Part shown: positions 31,516 through 41,842 of the stretch, piece by piece | Layout of the letters: every line of letters starts with the position of its first letter | Position numbering within the stretch: position 1 is the stretch's first letter | Assembly (NCBI GenBank): GCA_041687455.1 | Contig: JAWLBY010000008.1 | Location: forward strand, 113,528-177,527 | DNA: 64,000 nucleotides | Direction of reading: 5' to 3' | Source: JAWLBY01 sp041687455 | GTDB taxonomy: Bacteria > Pseudomonadota > Gammaproteobacteria > Xanthomonadales > Xanthomonadaceae | Program-made: the position numbers and the translations under genes | The notes under the pieces: generated by a model | What the model was told of the DNA's origin: nothing | What the model saw: the letters and a program-made list of their open reading frames with translations, nothing else | Databases searched by the model: none

Positions 31516-32418
31516 CTACTCGACCGTCGACAACTTGAACGCGCCCTCGAGCACGCCGAACAGCCGCTGCAGCTCGCCGACCATCAGCGCGTAGCGCGCA
31601 TCCAGTTCCGCCCGCAGCGAATCGCGCTCGGTGTTCTCGAGCGACTCGACCGCGCCGTCGAGGAACTTCAGCTTGCGCACGACGAGGTCGTCGCCGACGA
31701 CGAAGCTCAGGTGATCGTCGAGGTTCAACGCGATCTTCGAACACTGCTTGCCGGCTTCGAGATGCTTGGCGATCTCGTCGCAGTCGAGCGGGTGACGCGC
31801 GCAGCGGACCACCGCGCCCTGGTCGGCCGGATCCTTCAGTTCGCATTCGTCGCCGAGAGTCAGTCCGTTCGGCAACGGCTCACCGGCCAGCCAGCCGGTC
31901 ATCACGCTGCGCGGCGCGATCTCGGCGTTGAGCGGCAGCGCCGGGAAACTTCCGAGTGCCTGGCGGATCTCGGTCACGACCGCCTCGGCATTCTTGCGGC
32001 TGCTGGTGTCGATCGCGATGAAACCGTGCTTGCAGTCGATGTGCGCGTTGCTGCGCACCGGCCGCACGAACGCGCGCGGCAGCAGCTCGTGCAGCACTTC
32101 CTCCTTCAGCCGCTTGCGGGCGCGACCGCCGAGCCGGCGCCCCTCGCGCTCCTCGATCTCGGCCGCCTTCTGCGCGACCACTTCGTTGATGACGGCACCG
32201 GGCAGGATCTTGTCCTCGCCACCGACGGTGAGCCAGATGCCGGCGCCGACCCGGTGCGTCAGCGCCTCCTCGTCGCGGCCGAACGGCGACACGAAGCCAC
32301 GCGAGGACATCTCCAGCACGCCGACCGGCTTCAGCCGGAAGTCGTCCATGCGCTCCTCGAGCGCGGACAGGTCGAGCGAAGGCGAGAAGCGGAACAGGGT
32401 CAGGTTGCGGAAGAACAT
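31516..32418 (-). CDS. rdgC: Recombination-associated protein RdgC
   Basis: 300 aa, the normal size. Start MFFRNLTLFRFSPSLDLSAL, GFVSPFGRDEEALTHRVG and the region RKRLKEEVLHELLPRAF are diagnostic. RdgC forms a dimeric ring on double-stranded DNA and limits RecA access, with roles at replication forks and in pilin variation in some species. It stands alone between the YgjP-like gene and ttcA. Confidence 0.95.
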   Translation of the reverse strand: MFFRNLTLFRFSPSLDLSALEERMDDFRLKPVGVLEMSSRGFVSPFGRDEEALTHRVGAGIWLTVGGEDKILPGAVINEVVAQKAAEIEEREGRRLGGRARKRLKEEVLHELLPRAFVRPVRSNAHIDCKHGFIAIDTSSRKNAEAVVTEIRQALGSFPALPLNAEIAPRSVMTGWLAGEPLPNGLTLGDECELKDPADQGAVVRCARHPLDCDEIAKHLEAGKQCSKIALNLDDHLSFVVGDDLVVRKLKFLDGAVESLENTERDSLRAELDARYALMVGELQRLFGVLEGAFKLSTVE

Positions 32419-32472
32419 GTCAGGGCCCGTGATTAGTGGTTCGTGATTTCAAGCGCCGCCCCCTTTAGGCCG

Positions 32473-32507
32473 CTTCAGCGGCGACCGATAGCGGGTCGCC
32501 GCTGAAG
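32473..32507. terminator. Long hairpin between ttcA and rdgC
   Basis: A perfect 14-bp stem, CTTCAGCGGCGACC / GGTCGCCGCTGAAG, with a 7-nt loop, lies just after the ttcA stop. It has no T-tract and resembles the GAAGCC-type REP cores found elsewhere in the window, so it may be a REP copy serving as a transcript end. Confidence 0.5.
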
Positions 32508-32525
32508 GCTCCTGCAGGGAGCGGT

Positions 32526-33425
32526 CTACGGCAATTCGAAGGTGTCGGGAATCGGCGAGCGCCGCGGCTCGGTGTGCTCGTCGCGTTCGCCGCCGAGCCA
32601 GGCGTGCACGTCGAGTGCCGGGCCGTCGCCGCGCGCACCGAGCGAGGCGAAATCGAACAGCGCCGGGTCGCCGAGCTGCGGCGGCCGCACGTCGCCGAGT
32701 GCGCGCGCGATCGTCTCGATCCGGCCCGGATGCTCGCGCTCCCACTCCGCCATCATCCGCTGCACGACCTTGCGTTGCAGGTTTTGCTGCGAGCCGCACA
32801 GGTTGCACGGGATGATCGGGAACTGCTTCGCCTCGGCATAGGCGGCGATGTCGCTCTCGCGGACGTAGCTCAGCGGCCGGATCAGCACATGCCTGCCGTC
32901 GTCGCTCTGCAGTTTCGGCGGCATGCCGGCGAGCTTGGCGTGGAAGAACAGGTTCAGGAAGAACGTCGCGACGATGTCGTCGCGGTGATGGCCGAGCGCG
33001 ATCTTGGTGAAGCCCTCGCGCTCCGCGAACGCATACAGCGCGCCGCGCCGCAATCGCGAGCACAGCGAGCACATCGTCTTGCCTTCCGGTACCACCCGCC
33101 TCACCACCGAATAGGTGTCCTGCTCGATGATCCGGTACTCGACACCGACACTGTCGAGATACTGCGGCAGCACGTGTGCGGGAAAGCCCGGCTGCTTCTG
33201 GTCGAGGTTGACCGCAGTGATCGAGAACCGCACCGGCGCCCTGGCCTGCAACTGCAGCAGCACGTCGAGCAGCGTGTAGCTGTCCTTGCCGCCGGACAGG
33301 CAGACCATCACGCGATCGCCGTCCTCGATCAGGTTGAAGTCGGCGATCGCGCGACCGGTCTGGTGACGCAGGCGCTTGGCGAGTTTGTTGAACTCGTGCT
33401 CGTGGCGGCGGGCGTGGGACGGCAT
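32526..33425 (-). CDS. ttcA: tRNA 2-thiocytidine synthetase
   Basis: 299 aa. PP-loop ATP site LSGGKDSYTLLDVL, first cluster pair CSLCSRLRRG and the third ligand in IPCNLCGSQQNLQRK. TtcA thiolates cytidine 32 of some tRNAs using a [4Fe-4S] cluster. The ATG at 33425 fits the family start; longer extensions run into the ydcH-like gene region. No FNR box precedes it. Confidence 0.94.
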   Translation of the reverse strand: MPSHARRHEHEFNKLAKRLRHQTGRAIADFNLIEDGDRVMVCLSGGKDSYTLLDVLLQLQARAPVRFSITAVNLDQKQPGFPAHVLPQYLDSVGVEYRIIEQDTYSVVRRVVPEGKTMCSLCSRLRRGALYAFAEREGFTKIALGHHRDDIVATFFLNLFFHAKLAGMPPKLQSDDGRHVLIRPLSYVRESDIAAYAEAKQFPIIPCNLCGSQQNLQRKVVQRMMAEWEREHPGRIETIARALGDVRPPQLGDPALFDFASLGARGDGPALDVHAWLGGERDEHTEPRRSPIPDTFELP

Positions 33426-33605
33426 GCGCAGGATCGATCGGGGCCGGCGCCGATGCCGCGAGCGGCATCGGCAATCGCGGCCGTCATCGACGGGTCGACG
33501 GACGGGCCGGCCGGCGGAAGGGGTGGCCGGCGATTCTACCCGCTCGCCGCGACCCCGGGGGCGCGCTAAGCTAGCCGCGCATCGCAATGTCCCTGCCGGA
33601 GCGCC

Positions 33606-33812
33606 ATGCTTCTGAATGACCCTGCCGAGATCGCCCGCCGGCTGGTCGAGCTGCGGCTCGAACACCGCGACCTGGACAGCGCGATCGACCGGATGGCCGT
33701 CGACACGGCGGCCGACGACCTGCAGTTGCGACGACTGAAGAAACGCAAGCTGCTGCTGAAGGACACGATCGCGCGGCTCGAAAGCCGGCTGATCCCGGAC
33801 CTGGACGCCTGA
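33606..33812 (+). CDS. YdcH-like DUF465 protein
   Basis: 68 aa, two helices (ARRLVELRLEHRDLDSAIDR and LQLRRLKKRKLLLKDTIARL), the conserved pattern of DUF465. The family is small and widespread with no settled function. GGAG precedes the ATG with normal spacing, and a GCTAAGCTAG sequence upstream could supply the -10. Confidence 0.88.
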   Translation: MLLNDPAEIARRLVELRLEHRDLDSAIDRMAVDTAADDLQLRRLKKRKLLLKDTIARLESRLIPDLDA

Positions 33813-33954
33813 TCCGATCGCCGTCGGGCATCGGCTGATCCCGCACCCGCAGCGATCGCTCGTGCGGGGCCGACCAATCCCCGCCCTGCACCGATCGCCA
33901 CCATGAGCGCTCTCGGTGCCGACCGGCTGCCGCGACACGCGGCGCCGCCGGCGG

Positions 33955-34926
33955 TCAGCGCTCGCTCGCGGCCGGGAACGCGGCCAGCCAGTCGTCGTCC
34001 GAGCCGTCGTTGACGCCCTCGAACAGCACCGTCGACAGGTAGCGTTCGCCGGTGTCCGGCAGCATCGCCAGGATCACGCTGCCCGGTTCGGCGCGCTCGG
34101 CGACCTGCAGCGCCGCGGCCGCGGTGCCGCCGGCCGAAATGCCGACGAAGATGCCCTCCTCGACCGCCAGCCGCCGCGCGGTGTCGCGGGCCAGCAGGTC
34201 GTCGATCGGCAGCAGCTCGTGGATGACCTCGCGATTGAGCACGGATGGCACGAAGTCCGGCGTCCAGCCCTGGATCTTGTGCGGTTGCCAGTCGCGGCCG
34301 GCGAGCAGCGACGCAGCGGCCGGCTCGCAGGCGACAACCCGGACCTCCGGCCGCGCCGCGCGCAGCATTTCGCCGACGCCGGTCAGCGTGCCACCGGTGC
34401 CCCAGCCGGTCACGAACGCATCGAGCCGACGGCCGGCGAAGTCGGAAAGTATCTCGGCCGCGGTCGTGTTGCGGTGGTAGGCCGGATTGGCCTCGTTGTC
34501 GAACTGCCGGGCCAGAAACCAGTCGTGCTTCTGCGCCAGCTCCTCGGCCTTGCGGACCATGCCGCTGCCGCGCTCAGCGGCCGGCGTGATGATGACCTTG
34601 GCGCCGTAGGCTCGCATCAGCTTGCGTCGTTCGATCGAGAACGTCTCGCTCATCACCGCGACGAACGGATAGCCGCGCGCGGCGCAGACCATCGCCAGCG
34701 CGATGCCGGTATTGCCGGAGGTCGCCTCGACCACGGTCTGGCCCGGGCGAAGCCGACCGTGCTGCTCGGCATCGAGGATGATCGCCAGCGCCAGCCGGTC
34801 CTTGACCGAGCCGCCCGGATTGAACGACTCGACCTTGAAATACAGCTCGACCTGCTTCGGCGCGATCCGCTGCGCGCGGACCACCGGAGTGCGGCCGATC
34901 GTATCGAGGATGCTGTCGTGGATCAT
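33955..34926 (-). CDS. cysM: Cysteine synthase (O-acetylserine sulfhydrylase)
   Basis: 323 aa. PLP lysine in NPGGSVKDRLAL, substrate loop EATSGNTGIALAM, phosphate loop GWGTGGTLTGVGE and C-terminal GISAGGTAAAAL. It makes cysteine from O-acetylserine and sulfide. CysK and CysM are hard to separate by eye; the shape and length are shared, so the symbol is provisional. It is divergent from metF across 255 bp. Confidence 0.85.
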   Translation of the reverse strand: MIHDSILDTIGRTPVVRAQRIAPKQVELYFKVESFNPGGSVKDRLALAIILDAEQHGRLRPGQTVVEATSGNTGIALAMVCAARGYPFVAVMSETFSIERRKLMRAYGAKVIITPAAERGSGMVRKAEELAQKHDWFLARQFDNEANPAYHRNTTAAEILSDFAGRRLDAFVTGWGTGGTLTGVGEMLRAARPEVRVVACEPAAASLLAGRDWQPHKIQGWTPDFVPSVLNREVIHELLPIDDLLARDTARRLAVEEGIFVGISAGGTAAAALQVAERAEPGSVILAMLPDTGERYLSTVLFEGVNDGSDDDWLAAFPAASER

Positions 34927-35122
34927 CGCCGTTCTCCGCATTCGTGGGGTTGTCACTGTACGCCGGCCGCCGGGCGGCCGGCCGGCCCGCCCGGACGGTC
35001 GCGGCACGGCCGCGATCGTCCGCTTCAGGTGTCGTTTCGTTTGCCGCCGGATCACGCAGGCCGGAGCCGACGCGGCCGGGCGGCAACCGCTCCGCAACCG
35101 CGGGTCCGGATCAGCCCGGAAT

Positions 35123-35154
35123 ATATATCCTTTCATCCGCACAAAGCGATATAT
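35123..35154. promoter_or_regulatory. AT-rich nested palindrome upstream of metF
   Basis: ATATATC-CTTT ... AAAG-c-GATATAT, a nested inverted repeat 28 nt before the metF ATG, strikingly AT-rich for this genome. The position suits an operator of a methionine-cycle regulator (an ArsR-type SahR or similar is possible but unproven). Confidence 0.6.
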
Positions 35155-35181
35155 TGACCGCCAGCCCGCTCGGAGCCCGTC

Positions 35182-36006
35182 ATGCCGGCCATCAGTTTCG
35201 AATTCTTCCCGCCCAAGACCGACGAACAGCGCGCCACCCTCGATGCCGCGATTCCGGCGCTGAAGTCGGCCGGCCCGGAGTACGTGTCGGTCACGTTCGG
35301 CGCCGGCGGCTCGACGCTGTCGTACACGCCGGAAACGGTGCGCCGCCTGCGCGACGCGCACGGACTCGACGCCGCGCCGCATCTGTCCTGCATGGGCGGC
35401 ACCCGCGCCGAGATCGCTGCGCTGCTGGACCAGTACCGCGCGCTCGGCTGCACCCGGCTGGTGACGCTGCGCGGTGACATGCCGTCCGGCATGGCCGCGT
35501 TCGGCGACTTCCGCTACGCCAGCGAGCTGGTCGCGTTCGTCCGCGAGCACAGCGGCGACGCGTTCCGGATCGAAGTCGCCTGCTACCCGGAAACGCATCC
35601 GCAATCGGCCGACGCAGCGGCCGACCTGCAGCACTTCGCCGCCAAGGTCCGGGCCGGTGCGAACGGCGCGATCACGCAGTACTTCTTCAATGCCGATGCC
35701 TATTTCCGCTACGTCGACGATGCCCGCCGGCTCGGCGTCGACGTGCCGATCGTTCCCGGCGTGATGCCGATCGGCAATTTCAGCCAACTGAAGCGGTTCT
35801 CCGATCTGTGCGGCGCCGAGATCCCGCGCTGGATCGAACGCCGGATGCGCGCATTCGGCGATGACGCCGCGGCGATCCGCGAGTTCGGCGCCGACGTGGT
35901 CGGCGCGCTGTGCCGCCGGCTGCTCGAAGGCGGCGCGCCGGGCCTGCATTTCTACACGTTGAACCGGGCCCGGGCGACGCTCGCGGTGCTGCAGCGGATG
36001 GGTTAG
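35182..36006 (+). CDS. metF: Methylenetetrahydrofolate reductase
   Basis: 274 aa. Start ISFEFFPPKTDEQ with the catalytic Glu, FAD-binding VTFGAGGS and LRGDMP, and ITQYFFNADAYFRYVD. It reduces 5,10-methylene-THF to 5-methyl-THF for methionine synthesis. Together with ahcY, 1.3 kb downstream, it serves the S-adenosylmethionine cycle. An AT-rich palindrome precedes it. Confidence 0.95.
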   Translation: MPAISFEFFPPKTDEQRATLDAAIPALKSAGPEYVSVTFGAGGSTLSYTPETVRRLRDAHGLDAAPHLSCMGGTRAEIAALLDQYRALGCTRLVTLRGDMPSGMAAFGDFRYASELVAFVREHSGDAFRIEVACYPETHPQSADAAADLQHFAAKVRAGANGAITQYFFNADAYFRYVDDARRLGVDVPIVPGVMPIGNFSQLKRFSDLCGAEIPRWIERRMRAFGDDAAAIREFGADVVGALCRRLLEGGAPGLHFYTLNRARATLAVLQRMG

Positions 36007-36587
36007 GAGCCTGGCGCCAGGACTCACGACGCCGTCATCCCGGCGAAAGCCACGCGAACGCCGCGGCCCGCTTCTCGATCTGGAACAGCAGGCGGAATCC
36101 CGCTTTCGACGCCACGCCGCCGCATGATTCATCAAGGCGGTTGCCGGCGCGCAGCGTCAGAGAACGTGGATCGCAGTTGGTCCGACGACGGACCAAGCCA
36201 CGAGGACGCCGCGCTGATCGCCGCGGCGCGTTCAGCGCGCCGCCCATCGTTGCCTCAATGAGCCATTGCATGCTCGATTGCGCGACGCAGTTGCTCGTCA
36301 TCCCGGCGAAAGCCGGGATCCATTTTTCGCACTGTTCGAAAACAGAATCAGGATGGTTCCCGGCGTTCGCCGGGATGACGGTATCGCGAGACTCGACACC
36401 CGCCATGTTCCCCGGACAGCAGTGGGCGAAAGCCGGGATCCATCTTGAATCCTGCTTTCGGGACAACCGAAAAAGGGAGCATGGGCGACCGGAGCCATCC
36501 AGACGGCGCAAGTCCCGCTGCAGAAGACGCTCGCGCGCGCGGCGCCGTTTCTTCGCCCGTACAGCATGAGCGAATCACACTCGCCGC
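36007..36587. other. Intergenic region with REP-like elements
   Basis: 581 bp between metF and the DUF4124 gene. Copies of the CATCCCGGCGAAAGC element begin at about 36036, 36298 and 36424, of which the middle one is complete. No gene is supportable; long open frames here are palindrome read-through. Confidence 0.6.
36296..36381. repeat. Two-hairpin REP-like element, copy 2
   Basis: CATCCCGGCGAAAGCCGGGA, then a stretch with AGAATCAGGATGG, then CCCGGCGTTCGCCGGG and ATGACGG. Same order and orientation as the element at 3820-3912. A third, partial copy follows at 36424. Confidence 0.75.
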
Positions 36588-37151
36588 ATGCGCGCGTTGC
36601 TGCTCCTGCTGCTGGTTGCGCCCGGAACCGTGCTGTCGGTCGATGCGCAGCAGGTGTACCGCTGTCGCAGCGCCGACGGCTCGACGCTGTTCACCGATCG
36701 CGCCTGCCACCACCACGGCGCGGTCGCGATCGCCGTTCCGCAGCCGATCGCATCGGTCGCCGAGCTGCCGTGGAATGCCGGCCGCCAGCGCCCGCTCGCG
36801 GGCGACGACCTGCCCGCTGCCGCGCTCGGCTGTCCGGCCGAGGACCCGGACGCGTTGCGCGACCGGCTGCAGCAGGCAATCGCCGCCCGCGACCTGAATG
36901 CGCTGGCCGGGCTCTACCACTGGAACGACGCCGGCGCCGCGCAGGCGCGGCAGGTGCTCGGCCGGCTGCGTGCACTGATCGACGCCGACCCGCCGGAGTT
37001 GCGGATCGAAGCCAGCGGTCGCCAGCCCGGCGATGCCGATGATGCCTACACCGGTCTGCGGCTGGTGTTGTATCCGCAGCAGTCCGGCCGGTGGCCGCCC
37101 GCCATCTTCGCGTTGGTCGCCGATGTCGGCTGCGTCTGGCTGTCCGGATGA
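36588..37151 (+). CDS. Secreted DUF4124-domain protein
   Basis: 187 aa. Signal peptide MRALLLLLLVAPGTVLSVDA, then a DUF4124-like segment (QQVYRCRSADGSTLFTDRAC), a short domain common in periplasmic proteins of this group. The C-terminal ~120 residues are unfamiliar and hold a conserved-looking cysteine pair (LGCPAED, DVGCVW). Function unknown. Confidence 0.75.
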   Translation: MRALLLLLLVAPGTVLSVDAQQVYRCRSADGSTLFTDRACHHHGAVAIAVPQPIASVAELPWNAGRQRPLAGDDLPAAALGCPAEDPDALRDRLQQAIAARDLNALAGLYHWNDAGAAQARQVLGRLRALIDADPPELRIEASGRQPGDADDAYTGLRLVLYPQQSGRWPPAIFALVADVGCVWLSG

Positions 37152-37210
37152 GCCTGCCGCGCCGATCGCGCGAGCCGAAAGGACGCTACAATCCGCGTCC
37201 CGCTTCTCCC

Positions 37211-37301
37211 GCCGAGGGGCGCTGCAAGTCCGGGCCCGTGCGTTGCACGCGGCGTCGGAATCAGGCTCGGCGGACGATCCCATCGGAACGGCGCCCGCTC
37301 G
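37211..37301 (+). promoter_or_regulatory. S-adenosylhomocysteine (SAH) riboswitch
   Basis: CCGAGGGGCGCTGCAA at 37212, a variable hairpin, CAGGCTCGG at 37262 and ACGGCGCCC at 37288. CCGAG pairs with CTCGG for the first stem, and GGGCGC pairs with GCGCCC for the pseudoknot, as in the known SAH element. It lies 16 nt before the ahcY start. A TACAAT -10 at 37187-37192 sits just upstream. SAH binding should switch ahcY on. Confidence 0.9.
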
Positions 37302-37316
37302 AATCTGGAGCCCGCA

Positions 37317-38744
<1,428 letters not shown>

Positions 38745-38768
38745 GCGGACACTCCACCGGCAACACCG

Positions 38769-38792
38769 ATCGGGCCGCGCAAGCGGCCCGAT
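38769..38792 (+). terminator. Rho-independent terminator after ahcY
   Basis: ATCGGGCCGC-gcaa-GCGGCCCGAT: a perfect 10-bp stem with a GNRA-type tetraloop, followed by TCGTTT, 24 nt after the ahcY stop. Confidence 0.8.
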
Positions 38793-38916
38793 TCGTTTGC
38801 GGACTCCGGCCGCGCGCGCCCGCCGCGGGCCGGGGCGGTTCAGCGAGCGCGCACTAGCCTGCTCGAACGGGGCGGCTTCGGGCCGCCGTTCCCCTGCCGC
38901 GCACCCGGGAGCGCCA

Positions 38917-40023
38917 ATGCCGAGCAGAAAAGCGCCGGAGCACGACGCCACACCGGGCCCGACCGAGCGTCCGCCCGCAGCGTTCCACGATGCCGGCCGG
39001 ACCGCCAGCGCGCTGCGTCGGGCGGTCACCGCGGTCTACGACGCGCATGGCGAGGCCGGGGGCGCCGAAGTGCTGGCGCCGTTGCTCGAGGAACTCGCCC
39101 GCGCCGCGGCCGGTCGCGGCATCGACGTGGAGGCGCTGATCGCGCAGGCACTGTCGGCACCGGCCGAGGCGCGAACGCCCGCGGCGACGGCGAAGGAGCC
39201 GAAGCGTCCCGAACGGCGGCGCAATGCCCGGCTGTTCCACGCGCTGACCCGCGCCTGCATCGAACTGCTCGAACTGTCGCGCTCGGAACGCGATCAGGAC
39301 GCGATGAGCGAGGAGCTGTTCCGGCTGATGCTGGCGGCCGGTGTCTATGAGGATCTCAGCGCCAGCCCACGCGACCCCGACCGCCACCTGACCGCCGCCG
39401 TCCCGCGCGACGCGGTGCTGAGCCTGATGTATCTGCTGGCGAGCCGGCGGCAGTTCGCCGAGGAATTCTTCCTGCGCCACGAGCAGACCGAACTGCGCGA
39501 GCATCTGGTCGACGACCTGCAGCGCGGCGCGGAACGGTTGCGCGAACTCGGCTGCGAGGTCGACGTCGACACATCGATGGCGTTCGCCATCGCGCTGTGG
39601 ACGCCCGACGAGCGGCAGGCCGCCGAAGGCCGCAAGGGTGTGTGCTTCACGTTCGGCCGCAGCGCGCTCGACAGCCACGCCGCCGACTTCGTCGTCCGCT
39701 TCGAGGCGACCGGCAAGGCCGCCGCGATGCGCGCCGCCGACGCGCTGTACTTCGCCCATCTGGTGCAGCGGCGCCGCCCGCGCGACGAATACATCGACCT
39801 GCACGGCGTGCTGTTCGAGCCGCACCTGCTGCATCGCGGCGAGCTGGCCGAGGCGTTCGGCGACACGCCGATCGACCCGGCACAGCTACGCGCGCTGGCG
39901 CCGCGGATCGCGACACTGAGCTACGCCGGCGCCGCCACCGCACGCACCCAGCGGGCGCGCTTCATCCCGGTCGGCGAAGGCGACGCGCTGCACGTCGGAC
40001 CAGGACGCGCGACGCGGCATTGA
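38917..40023 (+). CDS. Hypothetical protein, possibly DUF1631-like
   Basis: 368 aa, soluble and highly charged, with no signal peptide or recognisable catalytic motif. An N-terminal Ala-rich region (~1-110) is followed by a helical segment (HALTRACIELLELSRSERDQ) and a C-terminal domain with alternating strands (DEYIDLHGVLFEPHLLHRGE). I do not recognise it with confidence. GGGAG precedes the ATG at good spacing and CACTAG could be a -10. It is the last gene before the left repeat array. Confidence 0.6.
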   Translation: MPSRKAPEHDATPGPTERPPAAFHDAGRTASALRRAVTAVYDAHGEAGGAEVLAPLLEELARAAAGRGIDVEALIAQALSAPAEARTPAATAKEPKRPERRRNARLFHALTRACIELLELSRSERDQDAMSEELFRLMLAAGVYEDLSASPRDPDRHLTAAVPRDAVLSLMYLLASRRQFAEEFFLRHEQTELREHLVDDLQRGAERLRELGCEVDVDTSMAFAIALWTPDERQAAEGRKGVCFTFGRSALDSHAADFVVRFEATGKAAAMRAADALYFAHLVQRRRPRDEYIDLHGVLFEPHLLHRGELAEAFGDTPIDPAQLRALAPRIATLSYAGAATARTQRARFIPVGEGDALHVGPGRATRH

Positions 40024-40110
40024 GCCCCATCGACCCGGCCTGCACGTCCGCGAATGTCACACACCGTTCGTGATCGACACCTCACGAACAGCCCTTCCGC
40101 CCGACACGCG

Positions 40111-40915
40111 GTCGCGGCTGAAGCCGCTCCTACAAACAAAGTCGCGCGCAGTCGCGGCTGAACAAAGTCGCGCGGCAAGCCCCTGTAGGAGGGGCTTCAG
40201 CCCCGACCCGTCAGGTCGAAACTGGCCGCGCTGCAAGACCATGCCACGCGGTCGCGGCTGAAGCCGCTCCTACAAACAAAGTCGCGCGCAGTCGCGGCTG
40301 AACAAAGTCGCGCGGCAAGCCCCTGTAGGAGGGGCTTCAGCCCCGACCCGTCAGGTCGAAACTGGCCGCGCTGCAAGACCATGCCACGCGGTCGCGGCTG
40401 AAGCCGCTCCTACAAANNNNNNNNNNNNNNNNNNNNNNNNNNNNNNNNNNNNNNNNNNNNNNNNNNNNNNNNNNNNNNNNNNNNNNNNNNNNNNNNNNNN
40501 NNNNNNNNNNNNNNNNGAAACTGGCCGCGCTGCAAGACCATGCCACGCGGTCGCGGCTGAAGCCGCTCCTACAAACAAAGTCGCGCGCAGTCGCGGCTGA
40601 ACAAAGTCGCGCGGCGAGCCCCTGTAGGAGGGGCTTCAGCCCCGACCCGTCAGGTCGAAACTGGCCGCGCTGCAAGACCATGCCACGCGGTCGCGGCTGA
40701 AGCCGCTCCTACAAACAAAGTCGCGCGCAGTCGCGGCTGAACAAAGTCGCGCGGCGAGCCCCTGTAGGAGGGGCTTCAGCCCCGACCCGTCAGGTCGAAA
40801 CTGGCCGCGCTGCAAGACCATGCCACGCGGTCGCGGCTGAACAAAGTCGCGCGGCGAGCCCCTGTAGGAGGGGCTTCAGCCCCGACCGTCAGGTCGAAAC
40901 TGGCCGCGCTGCTGC
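40111..40915. repeat. Tandem REP array, ~140-bp unit (left array)
   Basis: Units start at 40111, 40251 and 40391, then after the gap at ~40551 and ~40691, with a truncated last unit. Each unit contains CGGCTGAAGCCGCTCCTACA and its partner CTGTAGGAGGGGCTTCAGCC, the core of a REP family common in this bacterial group, plus GTCAGGTCGAAACTGGCCGC. The array is homologous, in inverted orientation, to the array at 53.5-54.2 kb. The array ends at the truncated sigma-factor gene. Confidence 0.9.
40417..40516. other. Assembly gap (100 N)
   Basis: Exactly 100 unknown bases inside the left repeat array; the length is a conventional placeholder, so the true unit number is unknown. Confidence 0.99.
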
Positions 40916-41189
40916 CGAGAGCGCGGTCGATCCGGAGTCGCTGATCGGAAACGACGACGGCGCATTGGATGAGGACGAACACCGACACCTGCACGACGGC
41001 CTGGCCGAACTCGATCCGATCGATCGTGCCGTGCTGACGCTGTTCCATCTCGACGAGCTGAGCCTCGCCGAGGTCGCCGAGGTACTCGACGTGCCGCTCG
41101 GGACGGTCAAGTCCGGCCTGCACCGCGCGCGGCATGCGCTGCGCGAACGCCTCACCGCCCACGGCCTGACAGGAGTCGAAACCCAATGA
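40911..41189 (+). pseudogene. ECF-type RNA polymerase sigma factor, 5'-truncated
   Basis: Only the C-terminal ~92 codons exist. Region 4 is complete (LDPIDRAVLTLFHLDELS, then VPLGTVKSGLHRARHALRER, the -35-binding helix-turn-helix), but region 2, which melts the -10, is missing. The reading frame runs straight into the REP array at 40910. Its stop overlaps the next ATG by four bases, as expected for a sigma/anti-sigma pair. Either the array destroyed the gene or the assembly has joined the wrong sequence here. An internal ATG at 40965 exists but would give a sigma factor without region 2. Confidence 0.8.
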
Positions 41190-41719
41190 CCACGCAGAAC
41201 CCCCACCGCCAACCGTCCGTTTCGCCGCCCTCACCCGCTCTCGACGAGGCGCGCGTCCTGCATCTGCTCGACGCCGAGCTGTCGCCGCGCGCCCGGCTCG
41301 CCACCACCGCACTGCTGCTCGTGGCGCTGATCGTCACGATCGCGGTCGCCTCGTTGTGGCTGACCGAACCGGTCCTGCCGCTGCGAACGCACCTCGCGTT
41401 CGGCCTGATCGTGGTCGCCGGGCTCGGCTGGAGCGGCTACTTCGGTCGCGTCCTGCTGCACCGCCAGACGCCGTATTCCGGCCATCGAATCGCTGCGGCG
41501 ACGCTCGGCGCGTTCGTCTCGGCGCTGTTCGCTGCGGCGGCTTTGGTGCTGGCGACGATGCAGCCGCAGGTCGCGGCGGTTGCGATCGGCGCGGCGATGC
41601 CGATGCTGGCACTGCTGGTCGCGGCGGTCTGGCTGCGGCAGCGAGCGGTGCGGCAACGGGCGGCGTTGATCGCGCGTCGCGACCAACTCGCGGCCGAGCT
41701 CGGCATGCGGACGTCGTAG
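41186..41719 (+). CDS. Membrane protein, putative anti-sigma partner
   Basis: 177 aa. A cytosolic N-terminus of ~45 residues is followed by four membrane helices (LATTALLLVALIVTIAVASL, LAFGLIVVAGLGWSGYF, ATLGAFVSALFAAAALVLA, GAAMPMLALLVAAVWL). It overlaps the sigma-factor stop by four bases, the usual arrangement of an ECF sigma with its membrane-bound antagonist. No zinc HxxxCxxC motif is present, so the anti-sigma role rests on position. With the sigma gene truncated it may be orphaned. Confidence 0.7.
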   Translation: MTTQNPHRQPSVSPPSPALDEARVLHLLDAELSPRARLATTALLLVALIVTIAVASLWLTEPVLPLRTHLAFGLIVVAGLGWSGYFGRVLLHRQTPYSGHRIAAATLGAFVSALFAAAALVLATMQPQVAAVAIGAAMPMLALLVAAVWLRQRAVRQRAALIARRDQLAAELGMRTS

Positions 41720-41842
41720 AACTCGGGCTAGGCGGTGATGAGCGGCGGGCCACGGCCCGGATAGGTGATGATGAGCGGGCCGAGTCCCGCCCCATGGGCC
41801 TTGCGCTCGCAGAAGCCGCTTCTGCGGCTCCTGCAGCGGCTG

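Noticed and set aside
40057..40915. Repeated 61-residue open frames in the left array
   Set aside because: They arise from translation of a palindromic REP unit in several registers and cross an assembly gap.
40111..40915. Regular repeats considered as a CRISPR array
   Set aside because: The whole 140-bp unit repeats without unique spacers, the core is a palindromic REP, and there is no cas gene.
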